From Rutidosis leptorrhynchoides (Eukaryota; Streptophyta; Magnoliopsida; Asterales; Asteraceae), in contig NC_092333.1 in the NCBI RefSeq assembly GCF_046630445.1, forward strand, positions 710,628,001 to 710,692,000: DNA of 64,000 nt, read 5' to 3'. The notes below the pieces were generated by a model. It was not told the origin of the DNA. It saw only the letters and a list, made by a program, of their open reading frames with translations, and ran no database searches. The number at the start of each line of letters is the position of its first letter. Positions within the stretch are counted from its first letter, which is position 1. Positions 1 through 12,319 of this stretch are shown here, piece after piece. The translations under genes and the position numbers were made by a program.

Positions 1-63
1 AAATAGTTAAATCAGAATCTTCTAGTGATTCGGATTCAACAAATTCAATTATGGAAGTAACGG

Positions 64-1640
64 AACCTTAAAGTATGGAAGACCGAATGAGAGCCACACG
101 CACGGGCCAAGGTCACGCCATTAATCAGCCAGATGTTAGAGCATCAGATTTTGAAATCAAAGGACAAATCCTACACATGATCACCAATCAGTGCCAATTT
201 GGTGGTACAACAAAAGAAGATCCAAATGAACATCTTTGAACTTTTAATAGGATTTGTAATCTATTTAAAATCCAAGAAGTTGAGGATGAAACTATTTATC
301 TTATGTTGTTCCCATGGACTTTAAAAGGAGAAGCCAAAGATTGGTTAGAATCGTTACCTGAAGGAACGATTGACTCATGGGATATTTTAGTTGAGAAATT
401 TCTTCAAAGATTCTTTCCGGCATCTAAAGCCGTGAGACTTCAAGGAGAAATTGCCACATTCGTGCAAAAGCCAAATGAAACGTTATATGAGGCATGGACA
501 CGATTCGGAAGGATGTTGAGAGGATGTCCTCAACACGGTTTAGATACTTTTCAAATAGTGCAAATTTTCTATAAAGGCGTCGACATCGCCACACGAAAAG
601 ACATCGACACAGCAGCTGGTGGTTCCATTATGAAGAAAACCGCAACCGAAGCTCACAAGATCATTGATAACACAGCATCCCACTCTCATGAGTGGCATCA
701 GGAAAAAGATATTTTTCATTCATCTAAAGCGGCTACAGCCGATTCTAGCCATAACTTTGATTCTGTTTCCGCAAAAATAGATGCTTTCGAGAGATGAATG
801 GAAAAGATGACTAAAGATATTCACGCAATACGAATCAGTTGTGAGCAATGTGGTGGACCACACTTAACGAAAGATTGTAATGTTGAGCAAACGATGGAAC
901 AACGAGAGAATGTTTCCTACATAAACCAAAGGCCGGGAAATAATTATCAAAATAATAATCAACCGCCAAGGCCAAACTTTAATCGAAATCAAAACATTCT
1001 TTACAATCCAAATGGACCCAATAATAACTCATACAACCAACAAGGTCTGAATAACCAACCAACTCAAAACAACACTTTCAATCAACAAAGACCAGGCTTG
1101 TATAAACCGCCACAACAAACCGAAGAGAAAAAGTCAAATCTGGAAGTAGTGGTATTTAAGCTAGTTGAATCTCAAACACAATTTATTGAAACTCAAACCC
1201 AAACGAATGAGAGGTTTGATCAGTCATTTAGAACTCAACAAGCTTCCATTTTGAATCTAGAAAAACAAGTAAGTACTCTTGTTAGATTGATGAGTGAAAG
1301 GGAACAAGGAAAGCTACCGAGTAATAATGAAGTAAATCCTCGGAATGAAAATGTTAACATGGTATCAACAAATTCTGAAAAACCAACACCAGAAGATGGG
1401 AAAGTTTTAGATGTGAGTAACAATGAAGAAGTTACAACACCACCACCACCCGAGTATGTAAAGCCAGTGGTGGCACCATACAAAACACCCATCCCGTTTC
1501 CAAGAAAAGGAGTTGAGTATGAGCAAGTGATAGGTAATAAAGTTTGTGATACCTTTGGAAAAAAGAAGAAGAAGAAGAATAAGAAAGTTCAAGAAATAAA
1601 AACCGTAGAAGTAAACCCGGTGAAGACAGTTCCACCAAAA
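64..1640 (+). CDS. Athila-like gag region (fossil)
   Basis: Translation gives the Athila gag core: LFPWTLKGEAKDWLESLP followed by WDILVEKFLQRFFP, then a short cysteine motif (CEQCGGPHLTKDC) of zinc-knuckle type near 0.84 kb. A long Asn/Gln/Pro-rich linker and a Lys-rich tail near 1.57 kb follow. Gag would package the RNA into virus-like particles in the cytoplasm. The N-terminal part (positions 64-300) is still readable. The region is broken in one or two places. The family call is confident from the core; the exact start is not known, because upstream sequence is missing. Confidence 0.75.
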
Positions 1641-2500
1641 CCTCCACCTAGGGTAGGTGATCCGGGTGAATTTATTGTTCCCTGTCTACTTAGTGACTGT
1701 GTCATGTATGATGCACTAGCAGATTTAGGTTCAAGTGTGAGTGTTATGCCTCTTTCATTATATAAGAGATTAGGAGTAGGTGAGTTAAGTCCAACGGATA
1801 TGAGTGTTCGACTCCTTGATCAAACCATTAAGCACCCATTTGGAATTGCTGACAACCTACCCGTTCAAGTAGGTAATTTAACCTTTCTAGTCGAATTCAT
1901 TGTCATTGACATAGAAGAGGACCAAAACATTCCTCTAATTTTAGGTCGACCATTCTTAGCGTCCACCGGGGCGTTATTTGATGTAAGAAAGGGTAGAATG
2001 ACACTTAGTAATGATGAGAAATCGATCACCTTTATGATTCGAAAGTCTAAATCTCCACCAACCAAAACCGTTGAACCAGCAAAAATGATTGGTAAGAACC
2101 ATGATGTTTTACCAACTCCAACGGTAGTGCTCAACAATAATAAAACGCCTAAGTGTGGGGAAAATGAAGTAACACCTAATGATGACCTGATAACAAAGAA
2201 CCCCGTTGTTGATACGAAATTAAATGATCCCGTTATTAATAGTTCAATGAAGAAACTTATTAAATGAATTCGCGATGCTAGAACCAAGGGGAACTTTAAG
2301 TTATGTAACCGGTTATTATCCAATCTGTCGCCTAAAGAAAAGGCGAAATTAGTTGAATTTGTGGATATTACACAAGAATCCGACCAATGGCTTAAAGCAA
2401 AAGTCACAGATATGCAAGTTGATTATGGTCCAAGAAAAATTGACGATGAACTTAATCACAATTTTGACACCACAGCTACCTAAGTGTGGGGAGATTCAAA
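1640..2500 (+). CDS. Retroviral-type aspartic protease region of the Athila-like element (fossil)
   Basis: The segment reads PGEFIVPCLL, then ALADLGSSVSVMPLSLYKRL and LILGRPFLASTGALFDV. These are the plant Athila/Tat protease signatures: D-L-G-S/A-S active site near 1.72 kb, and the ILGRPF flap-side motif near 1.95 kb. The protease would release gag products. Downstream of it sits a short charged tail to about 2.48 kb (LLSNLSPKEKAKLVEFV) that I do not recognise. No RT follows. Confidence 0.75.
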
Positions 2501-4722
2501 ATGTTCTAAAAAGAAAATGCTGTCTAGAGTTAGTTGTTCTGTTCTCGTGTAGTTTCGAGAATGGAATCCGATTGGTCTTTTCCACTAGCAGACACTAAAG
2601 AACTAGTTTTCTCCCCCCATTCTGAATTTTTTTTTTTTTGTTTTGTAGGTTTTATATGAAATTAATATGCTTTTTAAATTTAAGTTTTGTGTGATTTTAA
2701 AAACAAAAATTTACTTTATTTAATTAAGTTTAAAAAAATGATTTCTAAAATTCGTCGTGAGTTAAACACTAGGTCATTGAACCGAAATTGCTTTACCCGA
2801 GGGCGGGACGACAAATTTTGTTATCATTATTTTTAATTTTATTGATTTAAAGTATGCCAAAAAAAATATTAGATTTTATAAATTTTTAAAAGTGGGGCAA
2901 TATACCAAACTTCAAAAATATGTATATATGTTTGTAGTTTATCTTATGTACAAAACAGGGTAAAACAACACACTTTCAAAGACTGTCATTAAGTTCAGCA
3001 AAAGTTACTAATTTTGACGACAAGACGCAAAATATCAAATGTGAAATAACAACAATATGTTTGCAAACTCGGTAATTTTAATCATTTTTCTACACTAATC
3101 ACCCTCATGAATTTAAATTTTTACTGATTTCTTGCAAATGAGGGCATTACAAGATCTCAAGTGTGGATAGGATTATAAATTCTCTCGGGTTTACACTTGG
3201 TTTAATTGCCCAATTTTGTGAAAATTTGAAAATTTTTCAACTAAATGAATTCAAAATCATGTTTATACATATTTATGAACGATAAAACTAGGTGATACTA
3301 TCGAAATTATTGTTACCTTGGAAAGGACATAAATTGAGAAACAACCCAAAATGCTTGAATTCATTTAAAATGGAATAGAGGGGAATAAAAAGGCAAAGAA
3401 AGAAATAAATAAAAGCTGAGTGTGGGAAGAATACACCAAGTTCTTTAAAACATATATCACATATCTGTACAAGCTTATTGCAGGTACTTTTGTTTTGGAC
3501 TAAACTAATCAGTTTTACCCGATTTACTGTAATATATTCGAAAGAAAGATGGATCTACACGATGAATCAATTCCATCATTAAAAGGAAGTAAAGTCTTCC
3601 GAAAAAGACACGCGCTTCTTGATTTAGGTCAAGAAGTTGTCGTCCAGACCAGCTGTAGGTTGACGAAAAATCTAGAAAAGTCATCTCTAAAATCAGCAGG
3701 AAATCCACGGACCTCAGCATCAAACAGGGTCGCCATGTGGTCAGACTTATCCTAACCATGAGAGGATCTGTCTCGTAAAATGGGGAGGGCGCCGTGCAAA
3801 TTAGCTTGATAAGACTAATAAATCAGACCCCCAGTAAGGATAATCTCCTTAAAGATTAAAAATCAGCTTTTAAGCCTGATATTACTCAATCCTTGAGATT
3901 GACTTTAAAGATTGAGAATTACAAACTCATGGAATTCGATGATATCTAAACTCGAACTTGAACGAGAAAATATTTTGATCAAATTACAAACCAATTTGTT
4001 TCACGAAAACCTATTTTCAATGCGTTCATTACCATTGAACGTAAAATCCTGAGAATTCATCAGAATTCATTAGGTCACCTGAACCAAATCTGGTGTCAAC
4101 CGTAAGAACGGTGGTTGCATAGCATGGTCGAAGACAGGACCTTGTGCCAGACCAGAAAAATTATAGGATGATCTTTACTATTGCTCCTACAAAGGATAGT
4201 AATAGCATCCGACACGTTTTAGACCATGAACAAATGCATATCATTATACATTGCCTTAACAGTTTCTTGTTCATCGCTTTCCTTTACAACCGGACGGTAG
4301 TTTATCGAAAAGTAATATACGGGACAAGTAAACTGGACGTGTTGCTTTCCTAATACAAGGTTAGCAAGTGGGTGACACAAAACCGTAAAGTTTTGAGCTA
4401 AAATTTTAAAATCCGAAACCCACAAAACCCACAATAACATTTTGCAACACCGGTGAAGGGTTATTCCGGAAAACTTATCTAGGATAAAAACTAGATTGAA
4501 TTTTCAAAAGATCAAATGTTTTCATAAAGATCCAATTTCCTAACGGATCTAAATTTTTATAGTCATGTGAGACTGTAAACCACATCGTTACTATCATTGT
4601 TCATAACCATCGTATTGAAATCACGGATGTACAAAGTGTGAAGAATAAAGAAGTGATTCAAGTATGTTTTTATTTCAAGACTATATTGCTTGAGGACAAG
4701 CAACGCTCAAGTGTGGGAATAT
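2500..4722 (+). other. Non-coding 3' region of the Athila-like element
   Basis: About 2.2 kb with only short random ORFs. It contains T-rich and A-rich tracts, GTGTGGG-type motifs, and ends in GACAAGCAACGCTCAAGTGT, the usual Athila polypurine-side context, just before the LTR. Nothing here reads as RT, integrase or an envelope-like protein. Confidence 0.6.
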
Positions 4723-6508
4723 TGATAATGTTAAAAACGAACACATATTTCATAGCATTATCCCTCAAGAAAGATAAAATTTTAGTTGCAATTGTTCTAT
4801 TTACAAGTGATATTCGTTTAAATAATAAAAGGTGAAGACAAAAGGCAGATTCGACGATTTGAAGACGCAAACGACCAAAAAGCTAAAAAGTACAAAGTAC
4901 AATCCAAGTGGTTCAATATATTGATGAGAAACGTCTAAAAATTACAAACGTACAAGCCGCAAAACGCAAAGTACAAGATATTAAATTATACGAAAAGGCG
5001 TTCGAAAATCCGGAACCGAGACATGAACCAACTTTCAACGCTCGACGCAATGGAGCTGAAAGTACAAGTCAACTATGCACAAGAATATAATATAATATTT
5101 AAATAATTCATAATAAGAATAATAATAAATAATAAAAAGTTGTTAATTGAGCATAGTTAAGGGGTCATAAGTGAAAATTTCAAATCAACATTTGCCTATA
5201 AAACGAGACTACGGAGAATGAAGAAAGACACACCTTTTTCCAATCTTCTTTCTCTATATATGTAATTTATATATATTTATAATTTTAATTTTAATTTAAG
5301 TTTAATAATAATTGAGTTATTGTAAGAAATGTTTTACGGGTTTTAAAGTTGGAACTCTGTCCATGTAACGCTACGCGATTATTCACCACTGTAAGCTATG
5401 TTCTTCCTTTTTAAATTAATGTCTCGTAACTAAGTTATTATTATGCTTATTTGAGCCGAAGTAATCATGATGTTGGACTAAATATTAAAGATTGGGTTAT
5501 TGGATTTTATACCATAATTAGGGTATGGACAAAAGACCGACACTTGTGGACATTGGACCATGGACCATTAATAGATGGGGGGTATTGTCTAATCGAATGA
5601 CAACTCTTTGGAGTCTGTCGAACCTATCTTCAAATTAGTTAATCTAATAATTATTAAATGATTATGCATGTCCTATTTAGTGACGTTTATACGACATCTT
5701 TTACAATCATTTAATTAATCAATTGGGTTGGGTAATTTATTATTCATTCTGGCCAAGTGGGTAAATTAATAATCATGGACTAATTAAAACAGGGGTGGAT
5801 TACATACAAGGGTAATTGGTGTAATTGTTAACAAAGTATTAAGACCTTGGATTACACACAGTCGATAACCTGGTGTAATTATTAACAAAGTATTAAGACC
5901 TTGTTACAGTTCGAATCCCCAATTAGTTGGAATATTTGACTTCGGGTATAAGGTTAATTTGACGATCATTTTATAATTATGACCGATGAACTATTATGGG
6001 CAAAAACCAGATAGGTATCAAATAAATCCAGGACAAAGGTCAATTAACCCAGCATAATAAATTAAAATCAAAACATCAAACATCATGATTACGGAAGTTT
6101 AAATAAGCATAATTCTTTTATTATATTTCTCATCGTACTTTCATTTACTCGCAATTTTATTTATTGTCATTTTAATATTGTTATTTATTTTACGCACTTT
6201 AATTATCGTCATATATCTGTACGCTTAAAATATAAAATTGACAAACTGGTCATTAAACGGTAAATCCCCCCCCCCCCCAAAGTTACCTATAATTACTATA
6301 TCTAGTTTAACTACTTAATTAACTAATTTGACCTAGTAAGACACCCAATAATAGAGTCCATGGATCGACCTCCTGGACTTTACCTTAGCTATATTATTAC
6401 ACGATAGGTATACTTGCCTTTTGTGTTTTAGTTTAATTTAGGTGATTTCCTGTAGTAAATAAATATAAAACTGATAGCCGTTTCATACACACCCTCTAGA
6501 ACACATCA
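4723..6508 (+). repeat. 3' LTR of the Athila-like element
   Basis: Starts TGATAATG directly after the GTGTGGGAATAT context and ends ACACATCA, giving TGAT...ATCA termini. Length is about 1.79 kb, within the Athila range. A TATA box sits at 5197-5203. A C-tract lies near 6267-6278. The partner LTR is out of the window, so the ends rest on context and on the sudden start of the D LTR at 6509. Confidence 0.65.
5197..5203 (+). promoter_or_regulatory. TATA box of the Athila-like LTR
   Basis: TATAAAA, preceded by GCC and followed about 30 bp later by a purine-rich stretch where transcription would start (near 5228). It lies about 470 bp into the LTR, a normal U3 length. Confidence 0.5.
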
Positions 6509-7859
6509 ATATACTCTTGGTATATGCACTTCAATGATCAGCTCCTTAGCAGCCCATGTGAGTCATTAAACATGTGGGAACCATCATTTGACAACTAACA
6601 TGAAATATCTCACAAAATTACAAAAAATATTATAAATCATTCATGAATTATTTACATGAAAACAAACTTACACATCCTTTATATCTAATCCATATACCAA
6701 CGACCAAAAACACCTACAAACACTTTCATTCTTCAATTTTCTTCATCTAATTGATCTCTCTCAAGTTCTATCTTCAAGTTCTAAGTGTTCTTCATAAATT
6801 CTATAAGTTCTAGTTTCATAAAATCAAGAATACTCTCAAGTTTACAAGTCTACTTCCAAGCTTTCTAATCCATTTCAAGTGATCATCCAATCTCAAGAAA
6901 TCTTTCTTATTTACAGTAAGATATCTTTCTAATTCAAGGTAATACTCATATTCAAACTTTGGTTCAATTTCTATAACTATAACAATCTTATTTCGAGTGA
7001 TAATCTTACTTGAACTTGTTTTCGTGTCATGATTCTACTTCAAGAACTTTCAAGCCATCCAAGAATCCTTTGAAGCTAGATCAATTTTTGTCACTTCCAG
7101 TAGGTTTACCTACTAAACTTGAGGTAGTAATGATGTTCATAACATCATTCGATTCATATATATAAAACTATCTTATTCGAAGATTTGAACATGTAATCAC
7201 TAGAACATAGTTTAGTTAATTCTAAACTTGTTCGCAAATAAAGTTAATCCTTCTAACTTGACTTTTAAAATCAACTAAACACATGTTATATATCTATATG
7301 ATATGCTAACTTAATGATTTAAAACCTGGAAACACGAAAAACACCGTAAAATCGGACATACGCCGTTGTAGTAACACCGCGGGCTGTTTTGGGTTTGATA
7401 ATTAAAGACTATGATAAACTTTGATTTAAAAGTTGTTCTTCTAGGAAAATGATTTTTCTTATGAACATGAAACTATATCCAAAAATCATGGTTAAACTCA
7501 AAGTGGAAGTATGTTTTTCCAAATGGTCATCAAGATGTCGTTCTTTCGAAGGAAATGACTACCTCTTTAAAAAATGACTTGTAACCTGTATTTTCGACTA
7601 TAAACTTAAACTTTTTCTGTTTAGTTTCATAAATTTCAGTTCATTATGAAACCATAGCAACTTGAATCACTCAAAACGGATTTGAAACGAAGAAATGACG
7701 GGTAAAACAAAATTGGATAAATTTGCTAGTTTTAGCTACGAAAATTTTGTAACAAATCTAGACTAAACATATCCTAACTAATTTATATTGTATTATACAT
7801 ATTATGTAATCTTGGGATACCATAGACACGTATACAATGTTTTGACATATCATATCGAC

Positions 7860-7860
<1 letters not shown>

Positions 7861-7921
<61 letters not shown>
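7861..7921. repeat. (TA)n microsatellite in D LTR
   Basis: About 30 uninterrupted TA units. Confidence 0.95.
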
Positions 7922-7923
<2 letters not shown>

Positions 7924-8024
7924 CAGAACAACCATAGACACTCTATATGCACTAATGTTTGAGTTAGCTATAGAGGGTTGAGGTTGATTCCAAAATAATA
8001 TATATACTTTGAGTTTTGATCTAG

Positions 8025-8029
8025 CCTGA
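8025..8029. repeat. Target site duplication of element A, left copy
   Basis: CCTGA directly before TGTCATACCC; the same five bases follow the other end of A at 39202-39206. Confidence 0.85.
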
Positions 8030-9282
8030 TGTCATACCCAGTCCTAATCCGTCCGAACGAAGTCACCAACATCTGGTTCCATTGCGATGATCGACTCCAA
8101 ATAATGTCTTTACAATGAGCAAATGCACAGCGGAAGATTTCTTTCATACCTGAGAATAAACATGCTTTCAAGTGTCAACCAAAAGGTTGGTGAGTTCATT
8201 AGTTTAACATAAATAATCATTTCCATCATTTTAATAGACCACAAGATTTTCATTTCTCATAAATATACGTCCCATGCATAGAGACAAAAATATCATTCAT
8301 ATGGATTGAACACCTGGTAATCGACATTCACAATATGTATATAAGAATATCCCCATCATTCCGGGATCCTCCTTCGGACATGATATAAATTTCGAAGTAC
8401 TAAAGCATCCGGTACTTTGGATGGGGCTTGTTGGGCCCGATAGATCTATCTTTAGAGTTCGCGTCAATTAGGGTGTCTGTTCCCTAATTCTTAGATTACC
8501 AGACTTAATAAAAAGGAGCATATTCGATTTCGATAATTCAATCATATAATGTAGTTTCGATTACTTGTGTCTATTTCGTAAAACATTTATAAAAATTGCG
8601 CATGTATTCTCAGCCCAAAAATATAAAGGGTAAAAAGGCAAATGAAACTCACCTAATGTATTTTGTAGTAAAAATACATATGACTATATTGAACAATGCA
8701 GGGTTGGCCTCGGATTCACGAACCTATATCATTTGTATATTTATTAATATTCATAGTTGCAATTGAACACACACATATATATATAAAGGTATTAGTTATA
8801 TCATTTTTATGTTATTATTATATATGTTTTATATGTTTATTTTGTATATAACAATATTAAATTTTGTTATGTTATATGTGTTAAATATATATATTTATGT
8901 ACGTATTTCATTTGTTTATCGAAACTGTAGTTCTAATTATACTAAGTTATCATTAGTAAAGATAATGATAATAACATTAATAATATACTTATGTTAATGA
9001 TAATTCTATTAGTGATATTAACAATGATATTAATAATAATACTTGTAAAAATATTAATTTTTCTGTTTATAATAGTTATGATCTAAATGATTTATTAAAT
9101 AATAATAATATTCTTGATAATGATAATACTGATTATAATGATGATATTGTAAAAAAAATGATACTTTTATTTAATAATAATGATAATATACCAATAGTTA
9201 CAAAAGTGATACTAATACTAATATTAATGAAATTAATGATTACTTATATTAGTCTCATAATAATAATATTAATAATCCTATA

Positions 9283-9283
9283 C

Positions 9284-9358
<75 letters not shown>
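9283..9358. repeat. (AAT)n microsatellite
   Basis: About 25 trinucleotide units. The matching tract in the partner LTR (about 36711-36808) is longer. Confidence 0.95.
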
Positions 9359-9359
<1 letters not shown>

Positions 9360-9689
9360 AACTATTAGTGATACTAAATATAATATTCATACCTATATTT
9401 ATAATCATAATGAATGAAAATTTTATCATAATACATATATTAGTAACAATAGCAATAATACATAAATGATAAACTTTAACCATAATCAACATATTAGTAA
9501 TACTTATAGCAATAATTATAATAATAATGATTATGATATTTATAATTATGATTATGATAATATTAATAATAATGATAAATATAATACTAACACTAGTAAT
9601 AATTATAATATTTATAGATATAAAGGTGATAATAATTACAATCATGATATTAATAATAATAGTAATAATAACAACTATCATAATAATAA

Positions 9690-9699
9690 TAATAATAAC

Positions 9700-9780
<81 letters not shown>
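9690..9780. repeat. (AAT)n microsatellite, tail of the tRNA-like cassette
   Basis: Directly adjoins the tRNA-like cassette and, read on the minus strand, forms its TTA-repeat tail. The partner LTR has a longer tract at about 37132-37245 plus an AAG run to 37264. Confidence 0.95.
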
Positions 9781-9782
<2 letters not shown>

Positions 9783-9900
9783 GAAGGTATACCCTTTTAA
9801 AGCCTTTTCCAAAAAGAATAACCTTGAACCAGGCTCGAACCCCCGACCTCTCGCATACCCGAACCACTCCATAACCATTGGGCTGCTGCCCATTTTTCTG
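9783..9900 (-). repeat. tRNA-like, SINE-like cassette inside the A LTR
   Basis: On the minus strand there is an A-box-like CAGCCCAATGG (9875-9885) and, 33 bp further on, a B box GGTTCGAGCCT (9831-9841). Next come about 45 bp of unique body and then TTA repeats. The spacing and both boxes match a tRNA-type internal Pol III promoter and the layout of plant SINEs. The acceptor arms do not pair, so it is not a working tRNA gene. The same layout occurs in the LTRs of element C with different sequence. Confidence 0.6.
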
Positions 9901-11074
9901 TTTTACACTACTCTGAAATTCTTATAACCCGTAATACGAGCCTCCTATCTCCTTCTTCCTCCTCCATTTCAATTTCCATTTGAATCACAATTCAATTCCT
10001 AATCTTTACTAATTAATTGATGTAACACATAAACGATGTATAATTGTGATATCAATTAACAAAAAAAAATATAAAAAGAAAGCAACAGCAGCCTCGTCGC
10101 TGATTTGTAAAAAAAAAATTTGATTTCAAAAATTACACATATTTGGACAATTGTTGTAACATGAAACACGTTCTAAATCATCTATAGAAACTATTGAAAT
10201 CATTTATTGATCCAGAAAAATTTAACACGAACTCGAATTTTACCAAAATTGATTCGTTTGACTTTTTGTTCACAAACTTTGACTCGGAAATTATAGCTCG
10301 ATACAATGAATTGATACATGAGATTTTGCAGAAAGTTTACCCAATTGATTCCTAACAAAACGGCTTTATTACTTTTTGAAATTGAATCCTAACTCGAAGA
10401 ATTGATCAAATGGTTCAAACACAGGGGAGTCGATGTATTTTTCCTAATGGGTTTTCTGTTTTGATAATTCAATTGCAGTAAGGATTGTCAATATATAAAG
10501 TGTATTCGATTAATTGCAGCTGTTAACATAGTACACTCGATTTGTTTGTATTTATGATCGATTTGGATGTGTAACGACATACAAAGATTAGTTTAATCAG
10601 TAAAGAAAAAAAATAAAAATAAAATAAATAGATGATGTTGATCAATAAATAAAAGACGTGTATTATTTGTTGTTTTATGAAGTGTAATGGACAAATAATT
10701 CAATCAGTAGAAACTTTAGACAAAGTGAAAGGGATTGAGATGGATTTCGTACAATTTAAAAGTTTTAAAGTCAAATAAATATATTGTGGTGATATAACAG
10801 AATCTATTCCTATATAATTGCTATTAATAAATAAATAAATATATAAATAATAATTTTAACACTAATAATAATCATATAAATAATACTAATAAAATTAATA
10901 ATAATGATAATAATATTATTAATTCTAATAGTAGTAAATATATTAATGATACTAATAATCATAAAAATGATAATTTTAATAGGTTTAGTAATCATAATAA
11001 AAATGATAACATTAATATTATTAATAATGCTAATAATATTACTACTTATAATAATGATAATATTATTAGTGATG

Positions 11075-11079
<5 letters not shown>

Positions 11080-11131
<52 letters not shown>
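11080..11131. repeat. (TA)n microsatellite in A left LTR
   Basis: About 26 TA units; about twice as long in the right LTR (38555-38667). Confidence 0.95.
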
Positions 11132-11137
<6 letters not shown>

Positions 11138-12063
11138 TAATAATAATATTAATACTACAAATACCATTGTTATATTAACACTAATAATAATAATGAAAGA
11201 AATGGTCAGAATATTAATATAATATTTTTACTTTAACTTGTAATTATAATATATTAACTTTACATTTCATTAGTTATGTAATACTTAATTTTTACATAAC
11301 AACATTTATATATTTCAATGTACATATTGTATTAATTATACATAGTAATCATATATAATTATATATAGATTCATTTTAAATTACATTTAATTATTTGCAT
11401 CTTATTTTACACATTTAATTCTAAATGTTAATATTATATTTTGTAATTTCAATTTATTATATACACTTACGTTTATATATATATACATATTTACTTACAA
11501 ACAATTGTTCGTGAATCGTTGGAAATAGTCGAAAGGCAAATGGTTTCATGTAAACAGTTCACAAATTTTGAGACTCCACATTACAGACTTTGCTTATCGT
11601 ATCGAAATCAAATAAGATTTAAGTTTAAATTTTGGTTGGAAATTCCCGGGTCATCACAGTACCTACACGTTAAAGAAATTTCATCTCGAAATTTGAGTGA
11701 GATCGTCATGGCTAACAATAAATATATTTCCTGATGAATATGAGTTGATAAATAGAGTTTTATCATTATTGAATAATTTGGATGAAACGATTCGATTACT
11801 CGAAGCGTACTAGCGAAGCTATCACAAAAGATGGAGATATGGTAATAGATATTCGTCTTTACTTTTAATGTAGTCATGGTTAAACTTAGAAAATAATATT
11901 CGTCCCATCTTTTGACATTGTCTCGGTTGAATTCCGGAATTCAAGGGATTTAAAGAAAATCTTTGGAAATCTATAAGATCTGATTCTTTGGCGAATAAGG
12001 AAATTAAGATCTCTTTAATTAAATGCGATGATCTGCCTCGATTGCTCGGTCCGGTATTTCCAC

Positions 12064-12070
12064 TATAAAT
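12064..12070 (+). promoter_or_regulatory. TATA box upstream of the antisense ORF in A
   Basis: TATAAAT lies 76 bp before the ATG at 12146. An equivalent TATAAAT is 79 bp before the matching ORF in C. It points antisense to the element. Confidence 0.45.
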
Positions 12071-12145
12071 GAACTTCTTCCTTTCCATTATTCTCACCAT
12101 TCCCATACTCTCTTCCTTAGTTCATACATCCAAAAGGTTGTGGAA

Positions 12146-12319
12146 ATGTTTAATCCAGTTCTAATCCTTGTCCTTATCCTTACTATCGTAACAATCATTC
12201 TCCTTTTCCAACTTCCACCCGAGGAATCTGCTTACTTCTACTTTGCTCTTAGGATTATAGTGCTTTTAATTCTCCCGTGTCTTTATGATGCGATAAACAT
12301 TGATATACACGGTTTGTAA
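12146..12319 (+). CDS. 57-aa hydrophobic antisense ORF of element A
   Basis: The ORF runs ATG to TAA and encodes 57 residues. Two hydrophobic stretches (about residues 4-21, VLILVLILTIVTIILLF, and 32-46, including IIVLLILPCLY) are separated by an acidic turn (PPEES); the end is NIDIHGL. It would be a small two-pass membrane protein if made. It lies on the strand opposite to element A, near its 3' end, with a TATA box upstream. Element C has the same ORF at the same place with the same length (19138-19311). By eye the two differ at about 17 bases, about 5 of them silent, so evidence for protein-level selection is weak. The shared length with no indel is the main support. I do not recognise the protein and assign no function. 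Confidence 0.4.
   Translation: MFNPVLILVLILTIVTIILLFQLPPEESAYFYFALRIIVLLILPCLYDAINIDIHGL

Larger units (their letters stand above)
1..6508 (+). mobile_element. Athila-like Ty3 LTR element, 3' portion, lacking RT and integrase
   Basis: The window opens inside the internal region of a plus-strand Ty3 element. A gag domain of Athila type comes first, then an aspartic protease, then about 2.2 kb with no recognisable coding, then a 1.8-kb LTR. The motif AAGTGTGGGG and variants recurs near 2152, 2484, 3419 and 4711, as is usual in Athila-group 3' regions. No RT, RNase H or integrase motif fits between protease and LTR, so the element is non-autonomous, either by ancestry or by deletion. The gag-protease frame has one or two breaks, so I treat it as a fossil. 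The 5' LTR is left of the window. Its 3' end at 6508 abuts an unrelated LTR (D), so it appears to have inserted there. Confidence 0.8.
6509..8029 (+). repeat. LTR of Ty3 element D, left piece (truncated)
   Basis: AT-rich sequence with no ORF. It is contiguous in family with 39202-40295, from which it was separated by insertion of element A. Orientation (+) is inferred from the shared LTR hairpin and from the terminal ACGGGACATTTCA at 40295. The left end is cut at 6509 by the Athila-like LTR, so the start of the D LTR must lie further left. A long TA tract is at 7861-7921. Confidence 0.6.
8030..11658 (-). repeat. Element A, 3' LTR (left copy)
   Basis: On the plus strand it runs from TGTCATACCC to GGGTCATCACA, so the minus-strand LTR is TGTGATGACC...GGGTATGACA. 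It contains the LTR hairpin at 8176-8189, two AAT tracts (about 9283-9358 and 9690-9780), a tRNA-like cassette (9783-9900) and a TA tract (about 11080-11131). The apparent poly-Asn, poly-Ile and poly-Leu reading frames are translations of these tracts. Confidence 0.9.

Noticed and set aside
2353-2598. 81-aa ORF after the Athila protease
   Set aside because: Out of frame with the protease tail that is readable across the same bases; likely a shadow.
9831-9885. A functional tRNA gene on the minus strand
   Set aside because: A and B boxes are present but acceptor and anticodon stems do not form; better read as a SINE-like cassette.
9158-9927. Long ORFs made of Asn, Ile or Leu runs (also near 36.7-37.4 kb)
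   Set aside because: They are translations of AAT microsatellites in the A LTRs; no biased non-repeat coding.
10904-11134. ORFs ending in YIYIYI runs (also near 38.4-38.7 and 61.4-61.6 kb)
   Set aside because: Translations of TA microsatellites.
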